Origin: Ophiosphaerella korrae
Taxonomy: Eukaryota > Ascomycota > Dothideomycetes > Pleosporales > Phaeosphaeriaceae
Assembly: GCA_028456385.1 (NCBI GenBank)
Contig: JALNQF010000046.1
Coordinates: 124,001 to 188,000, forward strand
Reading direction: 5' to 3'
Length of the DNA stretch: 64,000 bases
Shown here in pieces: positions 48,393 to 58,603 of this stretch (the stretch's first letter is position 1; each line of letters begins with the position of its first letter). The notes under the pieces are model-generated. The model saw nothing but the letters and a program-made list of their open reading frames with translations, made no database searches and was not told the DNA's origin. A program made the translations under genes and the position numbers.

Positions 48393-50127
48393 ATGAACCA
48401 CATTATCTATGCTGTAGCTGTGGGGCTATTGGCTTCAACAGCAGCTGCTTTACCGGCATCTGTACCCGAACCTAATCTTCAAGAACGAACCATTGGACCA
48501 GCTGGGCGAATTTCAAATTTCAGAGATATTCCTTCAAACCCCCAGCTACATTGGACACCCTGCTACAATCGCTTTCACCGTGCCAACCTCGTTGTGCCCC
48601 TCGACTACGATAACCCCTCTCTCGGCACCACCGTGGTTGCATGGATTCGTCAAGATCCTCCTAACAGCACCGGTATAGATATCATCTACAACCCCGGCGG
48701 GCCATCAATTTCTGGTGTATCACAATTATTGTCAGGTGCGGGCGACCGGATTATCAAGGAAACAGGAGGAAAATACGCTGTAGTTAGCTTTGATCCACGA
48801 GGTGTCAATGCTAGCTCAACAGGTACCCCTCTGACTTGCTTTCCCGGTAACCCTAAGGCACGCGAGAATTATGACTACGGGCATCCTTCTAACGATCAGG
48901 AAAAGTATGCCCAAGCCGTTGCGTATGGAAAATGGTGCACAACCGCAAATAGCAAGACTACTGCCCACTATGCAGGCACTATGGCAGTAGTACAAGACAT
49001 AATGCGCTACACTGAACTTCGAGCAATTCGGGATGGCAAAAAATCTGAAGAAGCACTAATTTGGTATTATGGAGTCAGTTACGGGACGGTTATCGGCCAC
49101 ACACTAGCAACGCTATACCCGAACCGAGTCGGCCGTATCATCGTTGACGCGAATGTGAATTCCGAGGATTTCTATAATGGCCTTCCTGAGACGGCTGTAG
49201 AAGATGCTGACGACGCTCTGCAGTACTTCTTCAAAGTCTGTCATGAGGCTGGCGAGAAGAAATGCCCATTCGCTGGCAAATCTGGGAGTGCAAAAGATCT
49301 CGAAAAGCGGTTTGACACTCTGCTCGAAAAGCTGGAGAAAGAGCCTCTCCAGGTCGTTCTGCCAGAAGGCCCCCAGATTGTCACCAAGAATATGGTGCTC
49401 ACACGGCTATTCGACGCTCTCTATAGCCCCATGGGCCGCTTCATAGAGGTGGCTGTCGGCCTCGATATCTTGGAAAAGGGGAATTCAACCGCGTATGCAG
49501 TTCTTATAGAACAGCTAGAGCTAGGTGGAAAATCAGATGCAGGTCCATTCAACTATACGAGCGCCGCCTCTGGCGAAGCTCAGAGAATGATCACAGCCAT
49601 TGATGGCGCAGGTCGTTATCCAGTCAAAAGCATTGACGACTATGTGAAAGCGGTCGATGAGATCGAGGCAACAAGTAAATGGTTCGGAGCCAACTATGCT
49701 CAAGGAAACCCTTTGCTTGCAGCAGGATTCTCTATGATGCCGCCCAAGAGCCAAGTGTTTCCTGGTAAGCCCTCGATCACAAAAGCTGGCCACGCCAACT
49801 GTTCGCTAACACTTCATCACAGGCTTCAAGAAAACAAAGACTAATAACCCAATCCTCTTCATCAACACGAACGCAGACCCTATCACACCGCTCTCCAGCG
49901 CTAAACATATGGCGACATATTTTGAGGGTTCTGTCGTTCTGACACAGAATTCTGCAGGCCATTCTTACATGTCTGTGCCTTCGTCGTGCACAAATGGCCA
50001 TTTCAACGCGTACCTCGATAGCGGGAAATTACCCAAAGAAGGGACCCTGTGCGAAACAGATGTTAAACCATTGATTGATGACATTACCAAGAGAGACCTG
50101 CCATCTTCGACACAGTTCGGCGCGTAG
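48393..50127 (+). CDS. Secreted alpha/beta hydrolase, TAP-like/S33-type peptidase family (558 aa)
   Basis: Exons 48393-49764 and 49823-50127; the 58-bp intron has GTAAGC, CGCTAAC and CATCACAG. A signal peptide covers residues 1-19 (IIYAVAVGLLASTAAAL). The oxyanion region reads YNPGGPSISG (usually GGPGGSG). The nucleophile elbow is GVSYGT (Ser near residue 229), the Asp lies in NADPITP (about 475) and the His in AGHSYM (about 503). The second exon is essential, since it carries the Asp and the His. The C-terminal TAP-like domain matches tripeptidyl-aminopeptidase-like hydrolases, which cleave N-terminal tri- or aminoacyl groups; the exact substrate is not known. The gene sits directly beside an AT-rich repeat island. 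Confidence 0.9.
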
Positions 50128-50649
50128 AATGGGTTTTAGGGAATGGGAAGTGCGTTAGAGGCAGGTGTAGGGCATGTTCAGTATTTTTATCTTTCGAGCG
50201 TTTAGCGTGCATTGTTTGGTCTGGGTTTGCATTGATTGATATATTTTTGGGCTTCTATATATTGTTACCCTTGTTTACTTTTGCATAACGTCCGTCCCTG
50301 CGTAGCGAGACACCCTACGTAATAAGACGCTATATACACTCCCCAATATAATAAACTCAATAATATGTTATAAGAGTAGACATTCCTAGAATAGTAGCTT
50401 TAAGCTATAAAGTCTGTTCTCTCCTAATATCTTCTAGATATAAGTTCTACTTACTATATAATATAACGATTTAGTATAAGTATTACGCGACTGCCTTGCT
50501 TCGGCTAGTAGCAGATGTGTCGAAAGTTTATATATCTTGTCGAAAGTCTGTCAACTTACAGCTTATTATATTATTATCCTATCCCGAGCACTCTGCTTAA
50601 GCTCGAGAAGCTGTCGTATTTCTATGCTAATTCTAAACCCGCCTGCAAG
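50128..50649. other. AT-rich flank upstream of the retroelement
   Basis: 522 bp. The segment 50330-50490 is AT-rich with many TAG/TAA and few TG, which resembles an older RIP-altered repeat fragment. Nothing else recognised. Confidence 0.4.
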
Positions 50650-50654
50650 AAGTG
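50650..50654 (+). repeat. Target-site duplication, left copy (AAGTG)
   Basis: The 5 bp AAGTG directly precede the 5' LTR and recur directly after the 3' LTR (57689-57693), as left by retroviral-type integration. Confidence 0.9.
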
Positions 50655-51084
50655 TGTTACAGGCGTAACAGAAGAAATCGAGATGGAACCAATCAGTCCC
50701 GGTCTAGGCGCTGACGAAGCATGGGACGAGCGGGGTAACGACCTCGATTGGGAAACCACGCATAATTGGGACACCTAGAGTAATCTGTAATCTGTAGACT
50801 CTTAGCGGTAGTAGATTACAGATTAAGCTAATCTATAATCTGTTAATCTTAGCAAATATAGATTACGGATTACAGCAAGTATATAGTTATTAGCAATACG
50901 CATTATTAGGATAGTATTAGCAATTCAATCCTTTAACTATAGAACGCTAATACAAGATAGTTATAAAATATCTTCTATTATTCTTAGTTATTATAGATCT
51001 CTACATAAACTTTTGTTATCACCTTATAATCTACTAACTTTTCTAAGATAGGTACCTATAGTTAATAATAGGAAGCCTATTACA
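50655..51084 (+). repeat. 5' LTR (430 bp)
   Basis: Starts TGTTACAGGCGTAAC and ends CCTATTACA. It aligns end to end with the 3' LTR without length difference. The first about 170 bp retain GC-rich sequence (GGCGCTGACGAAG), and the rest is AT-shifted. It holds two hairpins (50781-50825 and 50829-50875). Confidence 0.95.
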
Positions 51085-52250
51085 CCTTACTAATTTAGTT
51101 ATTACGAGAAGTAAAGCGTAAGTAGCGCGTAGTCTAGCTAATATAATAGTAGAAAGCTTAATAAGCAAAGCCCCTAGAAGTAGTTATAAGTTAGATAGTA
51201 CTGTATAGGAAATAATTAAGGATTAAATAAATAAACTAATTAACAATAAAGAGGATATAAAGATAGTAATTAAAGCACTAGAAATATAGAACAAGGAACT
51301 ACAAGACTATTTAAAATAGAATAAAGTATAAATTAAAGCTATTATTAAAGGCTAGAACTAGATAGAATTAATTACCTAACGACTAGAAATAAGTGCAATA
51401 AAGAAACTACCTAAGATACCTATCTTTAAGAAGTTTAATAAGATAAGAGAAAAACTAAGACTTTTTATAGCTTTAGTATAACTCTAAATAGACGTATAAG
51501 TACTACACTTTAATATAAAAGAAAAGAAAGTAATATATATAGGAATATATCTTAAAGAAAATACAATAAGATAGTTTAAACCCTACTAGATAGATTATAC
51601 AATATATACTCTAATAACCTAAAAAGATAAAACAAAAGCTATCTTTAGAAGTTATAAATACTTTATAAGACGAATAAAAGTAGTATTTAGGGATATAGAC
51701 GTTACCTAATAAGCTAAAGAATAGCTAGAAAAGCTTACACAAAGCTAGAGTGTTCTAGAGTACGTATTATAGTTTAAATAACTATTGTAAAATATAGAGT
51801 AGAATAAGTTAGCCTTAATATTATAATTTAAACAAGGACTAAACTTAAAAATCTAATATAAAATAATTTATATAGAAAAACCCTAAACACTAGAAGCTCT
51901 AAAATAATAGGTAATATAAATTAACAATAATCTTTAAGAATAGAAGAAGAACAAGTATAGAAGTTATACCTAGAATTAAGACAAGGGAGACCCTATAATC
52001 CTTAACGCTAACAAGGATAAGAAGAAGAAGAAGAATAAAGACTTTACGTACTTTAACTATAGCAAGAAAGGCTACTACGCAAAAGACTACTAATTATAAA
52101 AGAAAAGGGATATAGTATACTATAAATATAGAAAACTAAGACACTTTGTAAAAGACTATAGAAGTAAGGACCTAAGAAAAGATAAAGAAACTTAGTTAAA
52201 AACAACTAAAAATAAGAAAGAAGTACTAAAAGTATAAGCTAAACTTTAGG
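51085..52250 (+). pseudogene. gag remnant with two zinc knuckles
   Basis: Read through stops, 52045-52090 gives FNYSKKGYYAKDY and 52120-52165 gives YKYRKLRHFVKDY. Both match the CCHC knuckle spacing (C-x2-C-x4-H-x4-C), with Cys and His changed to Tyr as TGC or CAC become TAC. A primer-binding site right after the LTR (51085) could not be identified with confidence. Confidence 0.75.
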
Positions 52251-53349
52251 AGAAGGTAGTAGAGAGTAAAGAAGTACAATATACAATACTCTATTAGACC
52301 TTTTATTATAACAATAACTACTATATATATCTTTTTAGTAAATAGGGAGTAGTATAGTTCCTATAGAAATAGAGATATAGAGTAGCTATAATAAAAGAAA
52401 GTAGAATAAAAGTATAGCTAGAAGAGATAGCCTATATAATAGACCTACTAATAGAAGATTTAGAAGGAGAAGAACCCTAGACCCTATTAATCTAGGCTAA
52501 AGAACGAGCACTAGATAAAGAGACTACTACAGCTTCCTTTAAAGAACTGCGAGAAAGTAAGAGATAAGTTAGTATAAGAGGTATAGAGTATACCTAGCTA
52601 GATATATATAGCTATAATAGCTATACAATAATAGATATAGAAGAATAAAATAAAGAATAGAGATTCGTTTAAATATACTTAATAGTTATAAGTATAGAAG
52701 AAGCGTATAAAGACTAGAAAGAACGCAATCCTAAGGAAATAAAGTTTATACTATTTTAAAAATAGATAAAGCAATATATAGTTATAGTAAAGAGAATACC
52801 TATATAAAAAGAATAGTAGTACTTTACAAGAAAAACGCGATAGATTAATAAAGCCTATATACTAAGAGTACTAGTAGTATACTATATCCTAATAATAGAC
52901 ACACCTAGAAAAGATAAGTACTAAGAAGGGGATAACAAAATAATAGATCTAAAACATCTAGTATACTTTAAAGTATTATAGATATTATACCTAGATAAGA
53001 ATTATATTATACATAGAAACTCTAAAGCAAATAACAATATATAGCCTATATAGAGAAGAGGCTATAACTATATAAGAGTAATCCTAGTAGAAGATATCTA
53101 AGGATAGGAAATAATCCTAGAAGATAGATACGTAGTAGTAAGACCTAGTCTAAAACTATTAAAAAAATGCGTCTAAAGAGGACTATAGTATAAGTATATA
53201 TATAACAAATACCTAAAATACGAAGAATATAAGCTTAAAGTAAGCCTATAGCCTAAGAAAGATAGATAGTTTATAAAGATACCTAAGTAAAAATAGCTAG
53301 AAGGTGTAAGAGGCCTATATATTACAAAAATAGGTACTTACTAGGAAAG

Positions 53350-53620
53350 AAAAGTATAATTAATAATTAATAGTAGAGCTACGAGAAACTTTATATTAAA
53401 GAAGTTTGTAAAAACATAAGAAATAAAGTATATAATAAAGAAATACCCTTAACAATTAAGTATAATTAAAGGAAAACTATTTTAGGAACTAATATAGTTT
53501 GAGACAGTACCTTTAATACTAAGGTTAGAAGGACTAGAAATCTAGAACATAGTTATAGATATAACAACAATTAATAATAAACAAGACATAATATTAGGTA
53601 TACTATAGTTATAAATAACT
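53350..53620 (+). pseudogene. Retropepsin (aspartic protease) remnant
   Basis: LIINSRATRNFI at about 53363-53398 corresponds to the DSGA catalytic motif of retroviral-type proteases, with Asp and Gly altered by G-to-A changes. It is followed by a run consistent with the rest of the fold (DIILGILWL-like segment near 53590). Confidence 0.65.
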
Positions 53621-53879
53621 AACCTATAGATTAATTAAAGAATAAGAAAAATTAACTACTATAGAATAGACACGTTAAAAGCTAACACAAGCACTTATAA
53701 AGGAGAATTCCCTAAAGAGTATAAAAAATAGGAAAAACAACTTATAGAACCTAAAGATTACCTTCTAGAACATTAACTATAGGACCTAGCGATAGAACTA
53801 GTAGAAGGTAAAGACGTAGAATAGAGCCTAGTCTACTAAAAAATAGAAGAAAAGTCTAAAATTAAACGAATATTTATCT

Positions 53880-55010
53880 AGAAAGTAATAAAAAAGAGAT
53901 AGATAAAGGAATCTAAATCCTTAGTAGCGTATAGACTTATATTTGTAGATAAAAAAGGAATAAGTAATAAGAGACCCTACGTAGATTTTAGGAAAACTAA
54001 CGTAATTATAAACAAGAACTAATACCTATTACTATAAATAGATAGAATATAAGATAGATTACGAAAAGCAAGAATCTTTACAAAACTAGATATTTAGAAC
54101 GTATACTACTAGATTAGAATTAAAAAAGGAGATAAATAGAAGACAGCGTTTAGAACATAGTATAGACTATACAAATATCTAGTTATACTGTTTAGCTTAA
54201 TAAACGCACTAGTAGTATTCTAAGAAAGGATTAATATAGTACTAAGAGAGTACTTAGACGTATTTACATTTACATACCTAGATAACATCCTTATATTTTT
54301 AGAAATAGAAGAAGAATACGTACAACACGTATATAAAGTACTAGAGAAACTAGTAGAAAATAAACTATTTCTAAAAATAAGAAAATGCGAATTTTATATA
54401 AAGGAAATAGACTTCCTTAGATTTATTATTAAACTAGGAAAAATCAAGATCGACCTAGAGAAGATTAGATTAATTAACGAATAGCTAATACTAAAAAACC
54501 TAAAAGAGGTATAATAATTTTATAGGTTAGCTAACTTTTATAGAAAGTTAATAATAAGATAGTCTAAAGATATAGAACTAATAACTAGACTTATAAAAAA
54601 AGATACGCTATTTAAGTAGACGAAAGAATGTAATAAAGTATTTAAGAAAATTAAAAGAAAGTTTATAGAAAACCTAGTTATTAGAATATACAACCTAGAC
54701 CTACCCGCGATAGTAAAGACAGACGCGTCTAACTTAGTCTATAGAATAGTACTAGTACAAGAAGACCTAGAAACTAACAAAGAGTATTTAGTTAAATACT
54801 TTTCTAAGAAAATAAAGCTAGTAGAGCTTAATTACCTAATCTATAATAAAGAGATACTAGTAATCTACAAAGTATTTAAATAATAAAGAGTATACCTATA
54901 AAGAGTAAAGTACTAGACAAAGGTTTATATAGACTACAAAAATCTTATAGGATTTATAATAAATAAAGAGCTATTATAACGCTATACAAGATAGTAGGAG
55001 TTTCTATTAA
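53880..55010 (+). pseudogene. Reverse transcriptase and RNase H remnant
   Basis: YVDFRKTN (near 53977), FTKLDI and KTAFRT (54080-54160) and TYLDNILIF (near 54275, YLDD motif altered by one base) are the RT motifs. RNase H starts TDASNLVYRIVL near 54718, followed by KYFSKKIKLVELNYLIYNKEILVIY. Stops interrupt throughout. Confidence 0.85.
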
Positions 55011-55299
55011 TATTTAATATAGAAATAATATATACAAAAGGGAAAGACAACTAATTTATAGACGCCCTTAGTAGAAGACTAGACTTATAAGAAGAAGTAA
55101 GCGCTACTAGTATAGTTCTAATCAAGAACAAAGAAGGATATTTAGTCCTAAATATACTTAAAATAGCCGCAACACTTAAAAGAACGAGTAGTAAGCTAGA
55201 CGAATAGATTTAGAAAATAACGCAAGAAGTATCTAAAGAAATAGAAAAACTAGAAACTTAAAAAGGACTAGTACAAGCCTATAGAAGAATATATATTCT

Positions 55300-56580
55300 A
55301 AGAAAGATTTAAAGAGAATTTATACGATAATTCTACAAATTACTAGTATATAGTTACTAAGGTATTAAGAAAATATTAGATAGACTACTATAAGATTACT
55401 ACATTCTAAAAGCAAGACAACTAGTAATAGAGGTACTACAAGACTATATAGAATGTTAAAGAAATAAATACAATAGATATATACTATATAGAATACTATA
55501 ACTAGTAGAAGCGCTAGAATAACTATAGGGAGTTATTACAATAGACTTTATTACGAAGTTACCTAAGTCTAAAGATCTAATATTAGGAATTAAATACAAT
55601 AGAATCTTAACAATAGTAGATAAACTTATAAAGTACACATACTTTAGACTATACAAGAAAAAAAGTAGGATAGAGGTTGCTATATACTAGGTTCTAGGAA
55701 CTATAATTAGTTAATATAGACTACTAGATAAGATTATTATAGATAGAGATATACGATTTACATTAAAACTATAGGGAACAATAATAGCGCAATTAGGAAT
55801 ATAACACGCGATATCTACAGTATATTATCTATAAATAGATAGATAGTTAGAATAAATAAATTAGATAGTAGAATAATACCTAAGATGCTACCTTAACTAT
55901 AACTAGAATAACTAGGTATAGCTACTACCTATAGCACAATTAGTATACAACAGCGTAAAGAATATAGTAATAGAAGTATTACCTTTCTTTGCAAACTATA
56001 GATTTAAGCCTAATATATACTAGATACTATAGAATTAAATATCTTAGTCTCTAAGAGGAGAAAACTTTACTAATAGACTTAGAGATATATACAACTAATT
56101 AAGATAGGATATAGAATTCCTATATAATTAAATAGCAAAGTACTACAACAAGAAGTATAAAGAAGGACTCTAATTTAGAGAGGGAGAAAAAGTATAGTTA
56201 GTAAGGAAGAATATTAGAAGCAAGAGACTAAGCTTAAAATTAGACTACGTTAAGATAAGACTATACAAAATTAAGAAAGAAGTTACGCTAGTTATATTTA
56301 AATTAAAGCTACTAAACAAAATAAAGATATACTTAACTTTCTACGTAGTACTACTTAAGATAGCACTATAAAACGTAGAACTACTAGTATATAAAGTAGA
56401 CACGTATAGAGAATAAGAAGAATAGGAAGTAAAAGAAATCCTAGTATACTAGTTCTATAATAGTAGGAACTACTATCTAGTAAAATAGATAGGTATAGAT
56501 AAAAAAAGACAACTATAGGAAAAAATATAGGAACTAGAAGATAATCTTAACTACTTTAAGAAATTAGAGGAGTTCTAAAA
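55300..56580 (+). pseudogene. Integrase remnant with C-terminal chromodomain
   Basis: The integrase core is readable at 55538-55640 (ITIDFITKLPKSKDLI, ILTIVD). At 56430-56575 the frame gives EVKEILVY, then NYYLVK, then a W-to-stop position before IGIDKK and later LEDNL. This order matches a chromodomain (hydrophobic cage, YLVKW-x-G). Such a domain defines chromoviruses, which aim integration at heterochromatin. Confidence 0.75.
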
Positions 56581-57244
56581 TTAAAACCCTCTAGAACGCC
56601 TAGTAGTAAACTAAGAGAATCGACATTACTAATAATAGATAGAGAGATAATAGGGACGTCTAGCGTAGGACCTACTATAGCAACACTAAACGCCTTATCT
56701 AGATCTAGCTTAGCTTCTAGAGCTACTAACTACTTAGCTAATTTCTTATTATTTAAGGCCTTTATCTTATAAAGACGAGAGAGACAAGCCTAATTCTCTA
56801 CTAGCTTACTCTACGTAAGCTTCTAGATACGCTCGCGCTTAGCTTTAGCCTCTATAATTTAAGATAGTAATTTCTCTTAAGTCTAGTTAATAGCTTTCCC
56901 TATTATTATTAAGCCTAAACGTAAGAATAAGTGTAATAAATATACACTTAGAAAGAAAAACACTAGACACGTTACAAGAACTACGTATATTCGCGTAAAT
57001 ATATACCTTATAAGCCCTACTATTATTTGTAGAAATAATATAAAGAAGAGACTTAGGGTTTAACTTAGGAGAAGTACAACAAGAATAAGGAAACATTTTA
57101 ATACTATTGCGCAATACACGATTAGTAAGAAGATAGCGACGACGCGTAGATAAAATAGGTATTAGGGAGGATAAAGAACTCTACATTAATAAAGAAACTA
57201 GGTTAATAACTTTAGCTCTAAGATAGATAAACTAAGGTCTGCCT

Positions 57245-57255
57245 AGAGGAGGAGA
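57245..57255 (+). other. Polypurine tract
   Basis: AGAGGAGGAGA, three bases before the 3' LTR: the expected plus-strand primer site. Confidence 0.75.
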
Positions 57256-57258
57256 TAG

Positions 57259-57688
57259 TATTACAGGCGTAATAGAAGAAATCGAGATAGAACTAATTAG
57301 TCCTAGTCTAGGCGCTAACGAAGTATAGGACGAGCGGGGTAACGACCTTAATTAGGAAACTACGCATAATTAGGATACCTAGAGTAATCTATAATCTATA
57401 GACTCTTAGTAGTAGTAGATTATAGATTAAGCTAATCTGTAATCTGTTAATCTTAGCAAACACAGATTACAGATTACAGCAAGTATATAGTTATTAGCAA
57501 TGCGCATTATTAGGATAGCATTAGCAATTCAATCCTTTGACTATAGAATGCTAATACAAGACAGTTGCGAAATATCTTCTATTATTCTTAGTTATTGCAG
57601 ATCCCTACACAAACTTTTGTCATCACCTCACAATCTACCAACCCTTCTAAGACAGGTACCTGTAGTCGACGACAGGAGGCCCGTTACA
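57259..57688 (+). repeat. 3' LTR (430 bp)
   Basis: Starts TATTACAGGCGTAAT (TG start changed to TA) and ends CCGTTACA. The first about 170 bp are RIP-altered and the last about 255 bp retain GC-rich sequence, the mirror image of the 5' LTR. The second hairpin (57433-57476) has perfect 14-bp arms. Confidence 0.95.
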
Positions 57689-57693
57689 AAGTG
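57689..57693 (+). repeat. Target-site duplication, right copy (AAGTG)
   Basis: Matches the five bases before the 5' LTR. Confidence 0.9.
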
Positions 57694-58241
57694 CTAGATA
57701 AGGAGGACTAGTACATCTAGTTTAAAGTAGTTTAGATATAGTCTATTGCTGCTGACACTATATCTATGGCTGTGTAACTGTATAGCTGTGCGGCGCTTTT
57801 GCCAAGCGCTTCAGGACACCCAAAAACCAGCTCCGGGTATACTTATACTTAATATAATAAGCGCACGTATCGGTTGCGCTTGGGATTGCTGGAGTCTTAG
57901 CAATGCCCAAATGCCTTAAAGGTCGGTTTAAATATTGTTCCTATTTAATTGCACGTGAACTAATTCTTCGAAAACCTGCTATGCATTACCTGGCTACCTC
58001 TATATTCTGACGCTGGCGCTTGTCGGTCCACGTGATCTGCCCCACTGATTGCGTAATCTGACCAGCTAACTGCACGAATACACTGCCCATATTGCACCGC
58101 CTCCGCTGGCAGCAGCTATAATCTCTTCGTGAAGATAATGCCCGCGCAGAGTCCTCGTTTTGATTCTTCCCATTAGGCTTGACGATAACTTATTACCCTA
58201 CCTATCTGTCACACCTATTAACAACCGCCGTGCACCGAATC
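57694..58241. other. Retroelement flank and presumed promoter of the small gene
   Basis: 548 bp with normal base composition, so the RIP changes do not spill beyond the LTR. No gene recognised. Confidence 0.4.
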
Positions 58242-58476
58242 ATGTCGAGCGACAAGTGGCCGATGATAGCGGCAGTCGGTGCTGCCGCTGCTGCTGCTGC
58301 TGCTGCTTTCGGTCAGGTTATCGTCGCGGCTGTTCAAGCGGGTCAGCAGAGCGGGGAGGTGAGTTAAGTACAAGCGTGTATTATACTAAGCGTAACATCC
58401 GATCGCAATACCACAGGACAGAGATATCAAGGATTTGCAAGAGAGAGTTAGAGCAATTGAGCAACAGCTCCGCTAA
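58242..58476 (+). CDS. Small Ala-rich membrane/coiled-coil protein (58 aa), unknown family
   Basis: Exon 1 is 58242-58358 and exon 2 is 58417-58476. The 58-bp intron begins GTGAGT, carries a CGTAACAT branch-like site and ends ACCACAG. The protein begins MSSDKWPMIAAVGAAA, with nine Ala in a row from a GCT repeat, then FGQVIVAAVQAGQQSGE. This gives a hydrophobic segment at residues 8-34 that could span a membrane. After the splice, DRDIKDLQERVRAIEQQLR is an amphipathic helix with heptad spacing. Support for the gene is the clean splice in frame, the coherent two-part design and the stop right after the helix. It is not a family I recognise. The neighbouring 40-codon frame starts 4 nt downstream. 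Confidence 0.55.
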
Positions 58477-58480
58477 AAAA

Positions 58481-58603
58481 ATGTCACGTCCAGTCACGGT
58501 AGTGAAGAAACGCTCCATCAATTCAGAGAAATCCAAAGTCGGGCAGAGAGATCTGCGAGGTTGGGCGGATACACTCAAAAGGAAGAATTTGGAGAAATCT
58601 TAG
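58481..58603 (+). CDS. Possible second small ORF (40 aa)
   Basis: ATG lies 4 nt after the previous stop codon. The product is strongly basic (MSRPVTVVKKRSINSEKSK, ending LKRKNLEKS). It may be a chance frame, an alternative 3' exon of the upstream gene or a second cistron. Confidence 0.2.
   Translation: MSRPVTVVKKRSINSEKSKVGQRDLRGWADTLKRKNLEKS

Larger units (their letters stand above)
50655..57688 (+). mobile_element. Complete Ty3/Gypsy chromovirus-type LTR retrotransposon, inactivated by RIP (7034 bp)
   Basis: Two 430-bp LTRs, a 5-bp target duplication and an internal region with gag, protease, reverse transcriptase, RNase H, integrase and a terminal chromodomain in the Ty3/Gypsy order. The internal region is extremely AT-rich, has no open frame longer than about 75 codons on either strand, and carries TAG and TAA stops at nearly every few codons. 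TGG and TGA are almost absent, which is the expected product of CpA-to-TpA change on both strands. The element is therefore dead as it stands. All conserved residues quoted for its domains are read through stops. Confidence 0.95.

Noticed and set aside
57500..57697. 65-codon frame in the 3' LTR as a gene
   Set aside because: It runs through the LTR and out past the target-site duplication; the 5' LTR copy is interrupted by stops.
58160..58603. Cys-rich frame (RCCRCCCCCC) resembling a small secreted effector
   Set aside because: It is the out-of-frame reading of the GCT repeat that encodes the Ala tract in the spliced small gene; it has no signal peptide.
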